This document shows, piece after piece, positions 1 to 12,147 of a DNA stretch of 64,000 nt; the stretch's first letter is position 1; each line of letters starts with the position of its first letter. The stretch spans positions 5,208,001-5,272,000 of the forward strand of contig OY744462.1 in the NCBI GenBank assembly GCA_963556145.1. The letters run 5' to 3'. Position numbers and translations under genes: made by a program. The notes under the pieces are model-generated. The model worked only from the letters and a program-made list of their open reading frames with translations. It did no database searches and was not told the DNA's origin. Origin of the DNA: Hygrocybe punicea. Its lineage: Eukaryota > Basidiomycota > Agaricomycetes > Agaricales > Hygrophoraceae.

Positions 1-1002
1 GTTGAAGGAGAATAGAGCTCCCTCATGCGGAAAGAAGGCTTCCCCAACCTATAAAGGGGAAGGGTGAGGAGAGAACGCCCGGAGAGAAACTGCTGAGGAA
101 AGAAGGCCAGACACCAAGAGAATCTAGGCCTCTCCTCCTAAGGAAGGAAGTGCATTGTGGCGGTTCCTAAAAGGGGGGCATTCCTGATGCCTAGATCCAA
201 ACTCGGTGTTCTCAAGTGAAATTGCTGAGTTTGGTTCCCACATCCCGGGCATGAGTCCATGCACTCTCCTCACACTGCATGTGATTCGAGTGCGTCTATC
301 TTCCTTTCAAAAGTGTTTCAGGTTGAATTTCCATGTGATTTTTCAATATTCCTTTCTCTTAATTTCTTTTAGAGTAAGAGTTCTTTCTTTCCCATACGAG
401 TCACTATGATGTCATCATCCATTAGTTGACCACAATTTATTGTATATCACTTCTTCAACTTATGATTGCCATTGCTAAATTGATTGCAAGTTGCACAATC
501 AGTTGCAATTGTTGCAACAGTACATACTCAATCAGGGACCTCTACTTTAGTAGCTCTCCACTTCTTCTCCTATTCTATACAAAGACCATAGAAGCTATAT
601 CTTTCACTTCCTCACATCTGTACCAGTTGTAGGGTTTGGATTTAGTGCCTAGCACTGCAACTAGCATATCAGTGTATATATCATTGACATTGGTTCTGCA
701 TCTGGCACCCAATGTTGGAAAGGTGCTGCCATTTCCATATTTATTCATTGCCAGACTCACATCAATCTGGTGTCTTAGGTCACATGGTGGTGATACACAG
801 AGAGAGTGTCTGAGTGTGGGGTGCAAGGGCTGATCCAAGGGAGGTCTTGAGCTCTTAGAGATGGGGTGAAAGGGGGGAATCCTATCTTGTATTTGTACTT
901 GTTGTGCTACATAACAAAACTAACTAATAAAAGTGGTAAAATATCACTAATTGGATGCAGCATGCATAGCAGTGGGTTTTGGATACTGGCACAAGCTGCG
1001 GT

Positions 1003-1109
1003 GTGGTGATTGCAGCCTGGGTAGGCGTGGAATCAATGTTTTTCGAGTCCTGTCAGTGGGATCAAAATCCAAACTCTTCTTATTTGTAACTATTTACAAC
1101 AGCCACTAC
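1003..1109. repeat. dispersed repeat D, copy 1
   Basis: This segment recurs almost unchanged in the same orientation at 6085-6191. It is followed at 1181-1255 by a stretch that recurs inverted at 6192-6265, beginning TGTAGAGACATATATATCTC. The ends TGTAGAG/CTCTACA look like LTR termini. It is probably debris of an LTR retrotransposon; no coding sequence is visible. Confidence 0.6.
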
Positions 1110-1180
1110 CCCCATTTTTCTTTTTCTTTTCCCTATTTCTTTCTTCCTTGCCTTGTGTGAGACTGAGGACACCTACTGGA

Positions 1181-1255
1181 TGTAGAGACATATATATCTC
1201 TGGGTACGTATTCACTCATTTCACCATATTCTCTATTTGTTCTATCATTTATATG
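1181..1255 (-). repeat. LTR-end-like segment, inverted copy of 6192-6265
   Basis: It starts with TGTAGAGACATATATATCTC and is the reverse complement, with few differences, of 6192-6265, which ends in CTCTACA. In the second copy this segment abuts repeat D directly; here about 70 bp of pyrimidine-rich DNA intervene. Confidence 0.55.
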
Positions 1256-1499
1256 AGGGAGGGAAGGGACAATACTGAAAACAAAACAAACAAAACAAAA
1301 CACAATCCAATCAACTCAACAATAATCTTCCAACACATAACCTTCCAACTTCTCTAACTGATCAGCCAACTTTACCATTTTCTGCTCCAAAACCTTGAGG
1401 GCCTTAAGGGATAGCAATGCTGACTCGAGCACAAGTAGAGTTGTAGCATGTATATCATCGACAGCAATGGACTCCGGTTCAGGCACAGAAGAGGACATG

Positions 1500-1891
1500 A
1501 CCTTGAGTAGGTCAGTTCGAACTAGTGGATAGGGACTGTCCTGGATTGATGGCATGTCCTGAGTCACTTCCGGGGATGACGACAACAAGGTAGGCATAGA
1601 CGAGGGCCAAAATGAGGGGGAACTGGGGGCAGAAGTGTCGATATGCACATGGATGTGTTTTGCGGGAGCTGGCATGGATGCAGATGGTGATGGCGTGACA
1701 GGGCTTGTATCCAGGGACAAGAGCGAGTCCATAGACGCAAGCGGCTGGGGTGCACAGGCTAAACCCGTTGCACGGTGCTCTGTCTGTTCCGAGTCGTGTT
1801 TGACACACGAGTGCTGCTGGGCAGGTCATTGGTGCTTTCCGGTCACAGTTTTTCAACAGGTATCAGTACAGATCACCCCCAGGGACGACAG
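1500..1891. repeat. degenerate repeat units, GGGGAYGA...GGGCRTAGA type
   Basis: Loosely repeated units (GGGGATGACGACAA, GGCATAGACGAGGGC, GAGGGGGAACTGGGGGCAG) recur with heavy divergence between 2500 and 3340. ORFs here are open by composition and match no family I know. The first 1000 bp of the window also show no recognisable gene. Confidence 0.4.
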
Positions 1892-2477
1892 TGTAGAGGC
1901 TCCGGATCGTGTGGATCCATTTCCCCTTCATATCTGACACCGCTCCCATCCATTCCCATTCCTATATCATCGATTCCGCTTGATTCTGCTCTTTCCTATC
2001 AATTCCGCTCCAGATTCTGCCTCCGGAATTGTTCCTCCTCAAGATGCAATGTCCCTAATGACCCGGAATCAGTATGTATATAGTTATATATTATGTATCT
2101 TTGTTTCCCGTCTCCTAGTACATAGCACTCCTCCTCTCCACCCACCCCCTATCACTTACAGCCTTCGCTTGTAGTACATAATTACCACAGCACAGGATCC
2201 CTCACAGTAGTATAAAAGTAGCACATTTTACACTACAAAATATATAGAAATACAGGATACCATTCCACCTCACATCATATTGTCCCACTTCAACTCTATT
2301 TCTTAGTCCACTCTTCATATCGTCTATGCCTCTCTTCGTCCTTTCCCCACACTCTCCCTCTGATTCTGGAACCCCTGGATTCAGGTTGGATTGACTAGAC
2401 CTCTCTAAAGAAACTAGATTTCTCTGATCACTTTCTAGCTGATCACCCTTTTTGTAGATTCCCATTCCGGGTCTACA
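1892..2477 (-). repeat. LTR-like repeat family A, copy 1 (inverted)
   Basis: On the minus strand this 586 bp unit starts TGTAGACCCGGAATGGG and ends GGAGCCTCTACA, so it has TGTAGA/TCTACA termini. Copies lie at 3454-4007 and 62914-63412 on the plus strand. All three are preceded by a shared short sequence, GTGAYGGCRAGT, resembling the end of an internal region before a 3' LTR. No 5 bp target duplication is seen. It is probably an LTR fragment of a retrotransposon. Confidence 0.65.
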
Positions 2478-2499
2478 ACCCCACTTGCCATCACAACGG

Positions 2500-3340
2500 C
2501 GTGGGCATAGACAGTGATGGGGGGCGAAACGAGGGCGAAATGGGGGCAGAAACAGTGGAATACATCGAAAACAACATCTGTTGGGCACTGGCATGGTCTC
2601 CAGGTGACGGGGTGGACTCGGATGGTGGGGGTGTGTCACGGATCACTTCTGGGGACAACGTCGAGGCCGTAGATGTGAATGCAGGGCGAAACAGAGGCAG
2701 ACGCACCGGGACGCGTGGAAAACGCCCTTGGGCACGCGCGGGATGGTGCATGTTCAAATGATGGGTGTATGTTGTGGCTTGCATCCAGGGATGATGGAGA
2801 GGGCGTAGATGCAGACGGCAGGCGAAATGGGAGTGAAATGGAGGTGGAAACGCTGTGCCTGGACAGTCACGTGATAGAGTTCCCATGGTTCATTGTAGTT
2901 AGTAGCCTTCAGGATGTAGCAGACAGTCTCATCTTAGCTTTTGCGCAGCTCCTTCCCTCTTGCCATCCTGAGGGACCTCCAACCCACTCCAATGCTGGGA
3001 AACATTGAAAACGGCATCTGCAGGATGCTAGCGCAGTTTCCTGGGGACGGTGCGGGCTCAGATGGCAGGGGCTTGTCACTGTTCATGCATGTGGTCGACA
3101 GTGTGGGCGTACATGCAAATGGGGGGCAATTTGAGCCAGAAACGAGGGGGGACGCGTTGATACACATGTTAACATTGCGTTGGCACATGTAGACGCATTT
3201 TTCTGGGGACGGTGTGGGCGCAGACGATGGCAGCATGTGTTGGAACACCTCTGGGGATGATTGCAAGGGCATACATGAAGATGGTGGCCGAAATGAGGTG
3301 GAAATGGGTGGGGACGCTGATACGCTAGTCGAGGTGCTGT
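2500..3340. repeat. degenerate tandem units between inverted family A copies
   Basis: At least six diverged units of roughly 100-150 bp carry recurring blocks such as GGGGACGGTGTGGGCG, GCGTAGATGCAGA and GGCGAAAT. They lie between the two inverted family A copies. ORFs on both strands are by-products of the repeat and no protein family is recognised. Confidence 0.45.
2853..2937 (+). repeat. SINE-like repeat S, partial divergent copy
   Basis: This matches, with many differences, one part of the ~150 bp repeat found at 7571-7724, 9132-9290, 15023-15169 and 24991-25137. Shared blocks are TGTGCCTGG, CACGTGA, and on the opposite strand GATGAGACTGTCT. Confidence 0.4.
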
Positions 3341-3453
3341 GCACTACAAAACAACACTCTTTGACTGGTGCGATTACAAGTAAGTGAAGTATTTAGCCTC
3401 TACAAGTATTGTGACAATTGCAATTGATGGTGCGATGTGACGGCGAGTGGGGT

Positions 3454-4007
3454 TGTAGACCCGGAATGGGAATCTACGAAAAGGGGTGATCAGCTAGACA
3501 GTGATCAGAGGAATCCAGATTCTTTTAGAGAGGTCTTAATCAATCCAACCCAAATCCAGGGGTTCTGGAATCAGAGGGGGAGTGTGGGGGAAAGGATGAA
3601 GGCAAGTATAAATGAGACAGGATGATAAGACATGAGGTGGTATCCTGTATTTCTCTATATTTTGTAGTGTAAAATGTGCTACTTTTATACTACTGTGAGG
3701 GATCCTGTGCTATGGTAACTATGTGCTACAAGCAAAGGCTGTAAGTGATAGGGGCGAGTGGAGAGGAGGAGTGCTATGTACTAGGAGATGGGAAACGAAG
3801 ATACATGATATATAACTATAAACGTACTGATTCCGGGTCGTTAGGGACATTGCATCTTGAGTAGGAATGATTCCGGAGGCGGAATCCGGAGCGGAATCGA
3901 TAGGAATGAGTGGAATCGAACGGAATCGATGATACAGGAATGGGAATGGATGGGAATGGAGTGGGATATAAAGGGGATATGGATTCACACAATCTGGAGC
4001 CTCTACA
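3454..4007 (+). repeat. LTR-like repeat family A, copy 2
   Basis: This is a 554 bp copy with TGTAGA...CTCTACA termini, inverted relative to copy 1. It contains GGAAT-rich tracts near 3865-3960 and a TATAAA-like motif near 3966. It is preceded by GTGACGGCGAGTGGGG, a possible polypurine tract. The flanks GCGAT (3432-3436) and GCGAC (4008-4012) resemble a 5 bp duplication only if the short upstream piece belongs to the element. Confidence 0.65.
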
Positions 4008-4442
4008 GCGACTTAGCGATTAAAGTCGTGACAACGATAGAAGGTTGAGGTATTGAACTAAAGTCGGTGATGGTTGAGCTCGAAGAAAGTAATGTCGTGA
4101 TGATTTTCGAGGGAGATATAATGAAAGTGGGAAGGGGGGAACGGTGCGCTCTCTTGTCATTAAGTGTATTCTACATAGCTATTTTATATGTCGACAGTCG
4201 GAGATCGGAGGCGAAGTAGAAAGTTGTGGAGAGAAAGAAACTTTACTCTAATAGGGGTCGAAAGAAAGGAATATGTATGAATCACATGAAAACATAGCCA
4301 AAAATGGTGCTGAAAGGAGGATGAAGGTGATCTTGTAACAAAGGACGAACAAAGGAGTCTGGTGGAAGAAAGGGAATAAGTGTTCTAAACGGGTTAGTCT
4401 ATTTAAGCTGAAATGGGGCACTGCTATATGAAAGGCAAATGA

Positions 4443-4619
4443 TTATGCGAGAGTCCAGGGCTCGATCCAATTCGAAGGTTTTCTTTCTTGGTCCGCGACT
4501 TTGTCGGAGATGTTTGCAATACGATCAAGAGGTTGCACGAGTGGTCGCAAGCCATTGTGAAGTCGCAACATCTCGGGCTCGTTTTGAAGGATAGCTAGAA
4601 CCTGTTCGATTCGTCGAAT
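4443..4619 (-). pseudogene. possible C-terminal exon fragment of an unidentified protein
   Basis: On the minus strand a frame of about 58 codons ends in TAA at 4443-4445 and reads like a real soluble protein, with segments such as RIEQVLAILQNEPEML and DRIANISDKVADQE. I see no start codon and no convincing 3' splice site, and repeat C begins about 100 bp upstream. It may be the tail of a gene cut by that repeat. Family unknown; a chance ORF is possible. The rest of 4008-4725 shows nothing recognisable. Confidence 0.25.
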
Positions 4620-4725
4620 CGGTGGTCAGTGTGGGTGAGTGTGTATCAATGCGTCAATATGCGTGTTCACGTTGGATTTGTGCACGTGGACGTGTTTACC
4701 TGCGCGGCAACCACGGTGATATGCA

Positions 4726-5537
4726 GTGCACGTCCCTAAGCACAGAAACATTCTATTGGACCTATTCTAGCCTCGACATGCTGCGATTCACTGCGAAACA
4801 TCCCGATTTATATGTATCTCCATTGCAATGCAACTGTGATATGCGCGCAATACGGGCGATACTTTGACATTACGGCGATTTTCTTCGGAGCTCTTCGGCC
4901 CCTTCGGAAATGTATTTCGAGCCTCTCCGACATCACCCATGCTTATACCATTCACCCTATTCCATTCCGATTCCGTTCCGGTTCCAGGGAAGTTTTTATG
5001 CGACATGTTTCACTTATTTCAAACATTATAGCTCCTATCCTCTACATATTTTGGAAATTGCTTCGCATGGTGCTATACCTTTTGTTTCAGTTCCATTTCA
5101 TCCCTATTGCACCATAGTTCCATCACGCACCATCTATTTGTCTTGCCTTCTTCACCCTGTATTGTCCTAACAACCAACTTCGCATAAATACCCTCTATAG
5201 TTTACATGCTAGGAAGACGTCTTGTATACCCCCGATTCCAGTCTATCATATCACCTCTTTACTGCGCTGTCCATGCGGTAGCTCTGCTATGCTCTATTAA
5301 ACTTTGCATTCCTTCTACAAAGTGCTACATATACGCCGAAAACATCGCCGACTGTTTTGCACACGCCGTGCACATCGCGCACATCACGCACATCAGAAAC
5401 ATCATCGCCATTATCCAGAGCACCTCTGAGTATTTTTATTAACCTTTTGGATTGAGATTGAACCCCTCAGAATTCATACAGCACTGTGGTAGAGTTGGTA
5501 TTTGATTCCTTTCACATTACCGCAGTTCACCCTTTCA
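4726..5537 (+). repeat. repeat C, copy 1
   Basis: This ~810 bp repeat has two inverted, 10-15 % diverged copies at 6540-7335 and 9350-10149. One end is TGAAAGGGTGCACTGC (reverse complement at 5522-5537), the other CTTAGGGACGTGCA. It contains TATA-like sequence near 5185. Long ORFs such as 4812-5117 are not conserved in reading among copies, so I treat it as noncoding, perhaps a solo LTR. 5538-6084 after it holds nothing recognised. Confidence 0.6.
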
Positions 5538-6084
5538 ATGGGAATGATGGGGGACATACCTATGCCCGTACATGCAACAGCTGTTGCAATGCACTCACGC
5601 TCCATCATCTACGAATGGCCCATTACGCGTCAGACACGCATGAGGCACTCCCTGTTGGACGGGCTCATTGTGGCCATTTTGGGGCTTTCCAGGTGCAGTT
5701 TTTCGACCGGAATTGGTGGGGCGTCAACTGCTGAGTCTGTTGGATGTGTTTAAATGAGTGTGGGTGGCAGGACTAGTGAAATAAAACAGAAATGCGAAGG
5801 GGGGGGCGTATTGAAGACCATGTGATGTGGCTGTGACAGCGTGACAAAAAGGCCAAAAGGCCAAGTTCTGCAGCCCAGGAGGCACAACTGGTATGAAGAA
5901 AGTATACTGAGGTGTCGAAAACATCAGGGATGGGTCTAAGAGCTGGTGGAAGACTAGAGGTGCTTGAAATGCAGCCGAATATGGTGCACTATTGCTGTCA
6001 ACAGGGGAGTGAGGTGCCAAAATGGCAAAGTCAAAGGGCAAAAAGTGAAGAAGAGGTTGACAGTCCTCGCGGTGGGCTCCAGTT

Positions 6085-6265
6085 GTGGTGATTGCAGCCT
6101 GGGTAGGCACGGAATCAATGTTTTTTGAGTCCTGTCAGTGGGATCAAAACCCAAACTCTTCTTATTTGTAACTATTTACAACAGCCACTACATATAAATG
6201 ATAGAACAAATAGAGAATATGGTGAAATGAGTGAATATGTACCCAGAGATATATATGTCTCTACA
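6085..6265. repeat. dispersed repeat D, copy 2 with LTR-end-like segment
   Basis: 6085-6191 repeats 1003-1109 directly, and 6192-6265 is the inverse of 1181-1255, ending CTCTACA. Here the two parts are adjacent, which suggests the intact arrangement. Confidence 0.6.
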
Positions 6266-6539
6266 GCGGTGTAAGCATTCATATTTTTATTCCCAAGTGA
6301 TACCCCCATCAATACACACTGATGCCATATCCCAAATTAGTGTTGCCACAGCTCAGTCTGGCTTGGCTTGGCTACAGCTAACAACAGCTAACCCATATAT
6401 GGGTTGTTAGCTGGACTGGACCATTGTTGCAATGGCTAAACCATGGCTAGCCATTCAAAAAAGGAAATAAATAGCAGACTGCCTAATGACCACTGTCAAG
6501 GTCGAATCTCACCACCAATCTCACCACACACCAGCTCAC

Positions 6540-7335
6540 TGAAAGGGTGCACTGCGGTAATGTGAATGGAATCAAATACCAACTCTACCACAGTGCTGTA
6601 TGAATTCTGAGGGGTTCAATCTCAATCCAAAAGGTTAGAAACAATACTCAGAAGTGCTCTGGGTAGCTGTGATGGTGTTTCCGTTGTGTGTGATGTGTGC
6701 GGTGTGTGCAGTGTGTGAAACAGCTGCAACATTTTTGGCATATATGTAGCACTTTCTAGAAGGAATGCAAAGTTTAATAGAGCATATTGGAGCTATTGCA
6801 TGGACGGCACAGTGAAGAGGTGATATGATAGACTGGAATCAGGGGTATACAAGATGTCTCTCCAGTATGTAAACTATAGAGATATTTATGCGAAGTTGGT
6901 TGTCAGGAAAAGAAAGGGTGAAGAAGGCAACACAAACAGATGGCACACGATAGAACTATGGTGCAATAGGGATGAAACAGAACTGAAATGAAGGGTATAG
7001 CACCATGTGAAGCAATATCCAAAATATCTAGAGGATAGGAGCTATAATGTTTGAAATAAGTGAAACATGTTGCATAAAGACTTCCCTGGGACCAGAATGG
7101 AATTGGAATGGAATAGGGTCAATGGTATAAGCATGGGTGATGTCAGAGAGGCTCGAAATATGTTTCCAAAGAGGCTGAAGAGCTGCAAAAGGCTCCGAAG
7201 AAAATTGCAGTAATATCGCAGTATTGCACATATTGCACACATATTGCATTTGCATTGCAATGGAGATACATTTAATTGCAGTGTGTAAAGGCTAGAATAC
7301 ATCCAATAGAAGGTTTCTGTGCTTAGGGACATGCA
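6540..7335 (-). repeat. repeat C, copy 2
   Basis: Inverted copy of 4726-5537, and direct repeat of 9350-10149. The left end is TGAAAGGGTGCACTGC and the right end CTTAGGGACATGCA. Confidence 0.65.
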
Positions 7336-7570
7336 CTGCATATCATCGCGACAACACCGGCCAACCCCAAACAAAGGCCACAGCACCCCAACAGTGACCA
7401 GCAGAGGGGTGAGGAATGAAGCAGCAATGGAAGCAGTGGACCCACTCCCATTATGTCTTTTCATGATCTTTTTTTTTTTACTACCAACTTATTTCGGATT
7501 ACAGCACAAATGATCTCAAGGCAACAGTAGCCCAGACAGCAGCAGAAATGACCAATGACCACGGTTATGG

Positions 7571-7724
7571 TGGAGTGGTCCCGAGGGACCTCTCTGCGTG
7601 CTCACACAGGAATTGAGTGGAAACGCTCTGGATGTCGAAGGATGAGACTGTCTACTAGGAAGCCTACTGACTAAGGTCAACCATGGGAACTGGACACGTG
7701 ACAGCCCAGGCACATCTACTACAA
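7571..7724 (-). repeat. SINE-like repeat S, copy
   Basis: Begins TGGAGTGGTCC and ends CATCTACTACAA. It aligns along its full length with 9132-9290 in the same orientation and, inverted and more diverged, with 15023-15169 and 24991-25137. Confidence 0.6.
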
Positions 7725-9131
7725 GTGCCCCTCCTCATGGCGATGCCCTCATCGCCAACAGCTAACAAACAGAAAACAAAAACCAAACAGAACTGACCAA
7801 AAACAATCTCCAAATCACAACTCCCAGTCCCTCAGAATGCCCCAAGTTGCAGTCAAGGCCTTATATCATGAAGCGGGACAATATTGTCCTCTGAAACCAA
7901 TCGCAGCACAGGGTGTGGGTTCTCATAGTCCATGAATAGGCTGGGTGGTTGCGCATAGGTAAACAGATATGGGATGATGTTGTGGGGCAATGTGTAGACA
8001 GTGATGAGCAAAACCAGGTTGAGGGAGAGCAGTGAGAAGCTGAAAAAGAACTAAGGGAACAAAGAGAATATATACTGGGCGCTAGAGTGGGCACCGGCAT
8101 CAAGGAATCTCTTCACATGGAACTCCAGGAAGTGGTTGCGAGGCTGCAGGGGGCCTCGCGAAGCTGCAGGGCCAGGGATGCAAAATGTGGGGGCCATGAA
8201 TTGACGGAGCGGCAAAGGGCAGTGGGGCCTGGAAAGCGGTGGGCCAGGTGAGCAGGGTGCTCCATGGAATCAGGTGTGGGTGCAGTGAGCTACGTGAGCA
8301 GGTGCGTGGCTGTTTATGCTAGAAAGTGGGGCCGCTTATGCTGGGGAAGCAGGCTGTATGCACTGGAAGGCAAGGGTGTGTGGTGGTGACACGGTACGTT
8401 GCTGAGGTGCCCAGAAAGCGATGGGCGGGGCTCGTCTGAGGTGACGAAAGGCAGCATGGGGCTCTAGCAGGTGGAGCAGGGCAGTGGGGGTCTGTTGTAG
8501 CTGTATAGGACTGGGGAACAATAAAAGTGTGGCGCAATGCGGTGATGTGGCAGGCATTGGGGCCAAAATGGCTCGCGTTGGGCCAATAAGTGTGGATGCA
8601 GGGCTCAGCACACATGTGTGGAATGGTCCACAAGTGCGCATATGGCCAGGGAATGTGAAAAACGGGGGGTCAAAAACTGGTGGTGCCGGGGCACTGGAAA
8701 TGGTGGTACTAGCTCATGGTGGAGACAGCGAGACGGCGTTGGGTTCCAAAAACAGCAGGAATGGCTTGCATTCATGGTGTTGGAGGTATTGGGGGCTCGC
8801 AGGTGCTGAATGCAGGTGGGTGGATGTGGACAAACCCATGGAATGTCGAAAAAACAGGCTGCACGAGGATGACATGGCTGTGTTTGGGGTTGCAAAAACA
8901 GTGTCAATGGCTCGTTTTAGCGGATGCGCGGTGAATGAGGGTCCTAATTAGTCATACCAGGGGCTGGGGGGTTGAATGAATGTACGGCAGGTTAGAAAAA
9001 ATGAGACAAAATTGTCCAGTGAGTGGTGAGGCCGAGAAAGTCATTTTTGTGAGAAAAAATGGTAAAAGTGGTCAAACAAGAGGAGATCAAGAAAGATGGT
9101 CTGTGAGTTGAATCACACTCTCATCACCATG
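7725..9131. other. no gene recognised; G-rich, low-information sequence
   Basis: ORFs up to 155 codons (8484-8951, plus) occur on both strands but have skewed composition and resemble no family. The stretch lies between two SINE-like copies, inside the interval bounded by repeat C copies 2 and 3. Confidence 0.4.
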
Positions 9132-9290
9132 TGGAGTGGTCCTGAGGGACCTCTCAGGGTGCTCACACAGGAATCAAGTGGAAACGCTCTGGATGTCGAA
9201 GGATGAGACTGTCTACTACATCGGGAAGCCTACTGACGAAGATCAACCGTGGGAACTGGGCACGTGACAGCCCATGCACATCTACTACAA
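9132..9290 (-). repeat. SINE-like repeat S, copy
   Basis: About 159 bp, close to 7571-7724 (roughly 85-90 % by eye), including GATGAGACTGTCTACTACA and GGGAACTGGGCACGTGACAG. No target duplication is evident. Confidence 0.6.
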
Positions 9291-9349
9291 TGGCAACAGA
9301 ACAGCAGCAGTGGCAACGATGGCAACAGCAGCAATGACAAGCAACGCGT

Positions 9350-10149
9350 TGAAAGGGTGCACTGCAGTAATGTGAACGGACCAAATACCAACTCTACCAC
9401 AGTGCTGTACGAATTCTGAGGGGTTCAATCTCAATCCAAAAGGTTAATAAAAATACTCAGAGGTGCTCTGGATAGCTGCGATGATGTTTCCGATGTGCGC
9501 GATGTGCGCGGCGTGTGCAAAACAGTCGGCGATGTTTTCGGCGTATATGTAGCACTTTGTAGAAGGAACGCAAAGTTTAATAGAGTACAGCGGAGCTATC
9601 GCATGGACGGCGCAGTAAAGAGGTGATATGATAGACTGGAATCGGGGGTATACAAGATGTCTCTCTAGTATGTAAACTATAGGGGGTATTTATGCGAAGT
9701 TGGTTGTTAGGACAATAAAGGGTGAAGAAGGCAAGACAAATAGATGGTGCGCGATGGAACTATGGTGCAATAGGGATGAAATGGAACTGAAATGAAGGGT
9801 ATAGCACCATGCGAAGCAATTTCCAAAATATCTAGAGGATAGGAGCTATAATGTTTGAAATAAGTGAAACATGTCGCATAAAGACTTCCCTGGAACCGGA
9901 ACAGAATCAGAATGGAATAGGGTGAATGGTATAAGTGTGGATGATGTCGGAGAGGCTCGAAATATGTTTCCAAAGGGGGCCGAAGCGCTCCGAAGAAAAT
10001 CGCCATAATGTCAAATTATTGCCCGTATCGCACGCATATCTCAGTCGCATCGCAATGGAGATACATATAAATCGGGAAGTTTCGCAGTGAATCGCAGCAT
10101 GTCGAGGCTAGAATAGGTCCAATAGAGCGTTTCCGTGCTTAGGGATGTG
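9350..10149 (-). repeat. repeat C, copy 3
   Basis: Same orientation as copy 2, starting TGAAAGGGTGCACTGC and losing similarity just after CTTAGGGA. Copies 2 and 3 flank 2.0 kb with no coding signal, so they could be the LTRs of a small noncoding retroelement, but no primer-binding site or flanking duplication supports that. Confidence 0.6.
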
Positions 10150-10249
10150 TGCCAGTCCCAGACGTAGCAAAGGGTTGTGCACCCATCTCTGCTGCAGTGG
10201 TAAGTTTTTTTTTCTTTACTTTTACTAATGAAGATCTGTCTAGCTATGT

Positions 10250-11575
10250 ATGATGACAACACAGCTGCAACCCAACACCCTGCAACCGGGACCTCAAACT
10301 CAGGCTTGCAAGTTCAGGCACCACTACCACCACCACCACCAACCCTCAGCTTCTTTGCCGCTACAGCTGCTGCGTTCACCCTATGGCACTGATCGGCACA
10401 ACCACAGTCATGGCCACCATCACGACAGTGGCAGCAACATTGGATAAAGAAGAGTTGTTGCCTGTGTATTTGTATGCATTGTTCGCACAGGCATTGTCTG
10501 TCCATGAGGCCAGTGTGCCGTTGGATCTGGATTATCTGGTCATGTGTATATTGCAGGTGTTGTTTTGTTACTTTGGAGGAGTAGTGGTTGGGGTGGTGGT
10601 GGGGATGGAGTGGGAGTGGGAGCAGTGAACAACGGCATTGGAATGGCATTGTTTAAGTTGTTTTCTATTCCCCTCTCCACCTTTGTTGGTTTTTTTGCAT
10701 GTCACCTTTGTGGATAGACTCGCCCAACTGGTCTGAAGGGTGAAAAAGTGCACTAATATGAATGAGCTCAGGTATACCATTGACCAGGCAGCAGGGATCA
10801 AGGTGGAGGTGGAGGTGTGGCTCAATGGCCTGCTGGAGGAGTGGAGGCTCAGCATGAATGTGCATGCAGTGGAGGATGCCAGCAAAGACGTGACGTCACC
10901 TTGGACGACGACACCGACACTGACAACTGCTATCATGATGACAACAACCATGACAACAATGATACTCGTGGTGCAGCACTGTGAGCTGTCACTGGCTCAT
11001 TTTGAAACTCTACATGCTGTTCTTGTGCATTGGTGGTGCACCTGTGCCTCACCAGGCTGCCCATGCACCCTGGTGAGATCCTGCGCAATGACAGGTGAGT
11101 GCCCAGTCCATCACCATCCGACTTGTCCTAACAGCAACCACAACTATGACCAGGCGGGCGACAATGATGGCGACATCGACGTCAACGGGAAATGGTGACA
11201 ACCCAGGATGGATGGGGCAAGAGCAACAGTGAGGGGGAATGAAGACAAGAAGTCCTCACCCCTCTCCCTGTAGCCCTGCCCAACTGCCTCCCCAAGCCAA
11301 CCACCACCTCATGAATTGGTACAGCTGTGTCAATTGATGCATGCACAGCATTGGTGAACACAAGGACCATAACAATGATGACAGCTGATGACACCAATGA
11401 CAACAGACAGGGCAGGAGCAACTGAGGATGAGTCTGCCCCTCTCCCTGCTGCCTTCACCACATCAATTGATGTGTGTGTGGCATTCACAGGGTGTTCAGG
11501 CCACCTGCCCTTTCACAGGAGCCTCAGAAGGTGCATGTATAATTCATTTTTTCACATACATGTACATAGGTAGGC
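10250..11575. other. low-complexity CAC/GAC-rich region, no gene recognised
   Basis: The sequence is rich in CAC, ACAAC and GATGACAA runs. The longest ORF (10740-11198, plus) is low complexity in its second half and matches nothing I know. 11576-11755 is also featureless. Confidence 0.4.
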
Positions 11576-12147
11576 TACATGGAGATACATAAAAAGAAAA
11601 AGAAAAAAGACAGGTGCAAATACTGGTGATCAACACCTGAAAACCTCATGAAATGCATCCATACATGTTTGTGAGGTGTGGGAGGCAGCAGAGGGGTTAT
11701 CCAAGTGATGTTGAAGCCAGCAAACAGGCTGGAAACCTAAATTTCCTTATTTGGTAATGGCTAATAATGGCTAGCCATGGCTAAGCCAAGGTTTAATCAT
11801 TAGCTGAATGAATGGCTCAGCTTGGCTAATTATCAGTCTGGCTCCAATGGCTAATGGTTTCAGACCGAGCCATGGCAACACTACCCAAAATCCTACTTTC
11901 CATGTTCTCCTGCTCAACACATATATTTACACACCTAGACAGACTGTTGGGCCTGAGGGTGTTTTCCCCTTTATGGCCTCAGGCCCAAATTATGTAATGC
12001 TGAGTGCAAACGGTTTGGGCCTGAGAGTGACTTTGAGTTGGTGCCCAGGGTGAAATCTCGGCAAACAAAGCCAATGGCTGGAACAAGCCAAAGAACATGT
12101 GCAAGTGCCAGACCTTGATATATTAATAAGTTCACGTAAAGCAAGTA

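Larger units (their letters stand above)
6338..11883. mobile_element. candidate hAT-like element, no transposase seen
   Basis: The left end TAGTGTTGCCACAGCTCAGT and the right end, read inverted, TAGTGTTGCCATGGCTCGGT agree at 17 of 20 positions. Both termini carry clustered GGCTA/TAGCC motifs and then a GGAAAT-containing stretch, like subterminal repeats of hAT elements. The flanks TCCCAAAT and CCCAAAAT are similar but offset by one, so the target duplication is imperfect. The interior holds two repeat C copies, two SINE-like copies and low-complexity DNA. It could instead be two separate relics of one family. Confidence 0.4.

Noticed and set aside
10740..11198. 152-codon ORF as hAT transposase
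   Set aside because: No hAT dimerisation or RNase H-like motif; the second half is low complexity.
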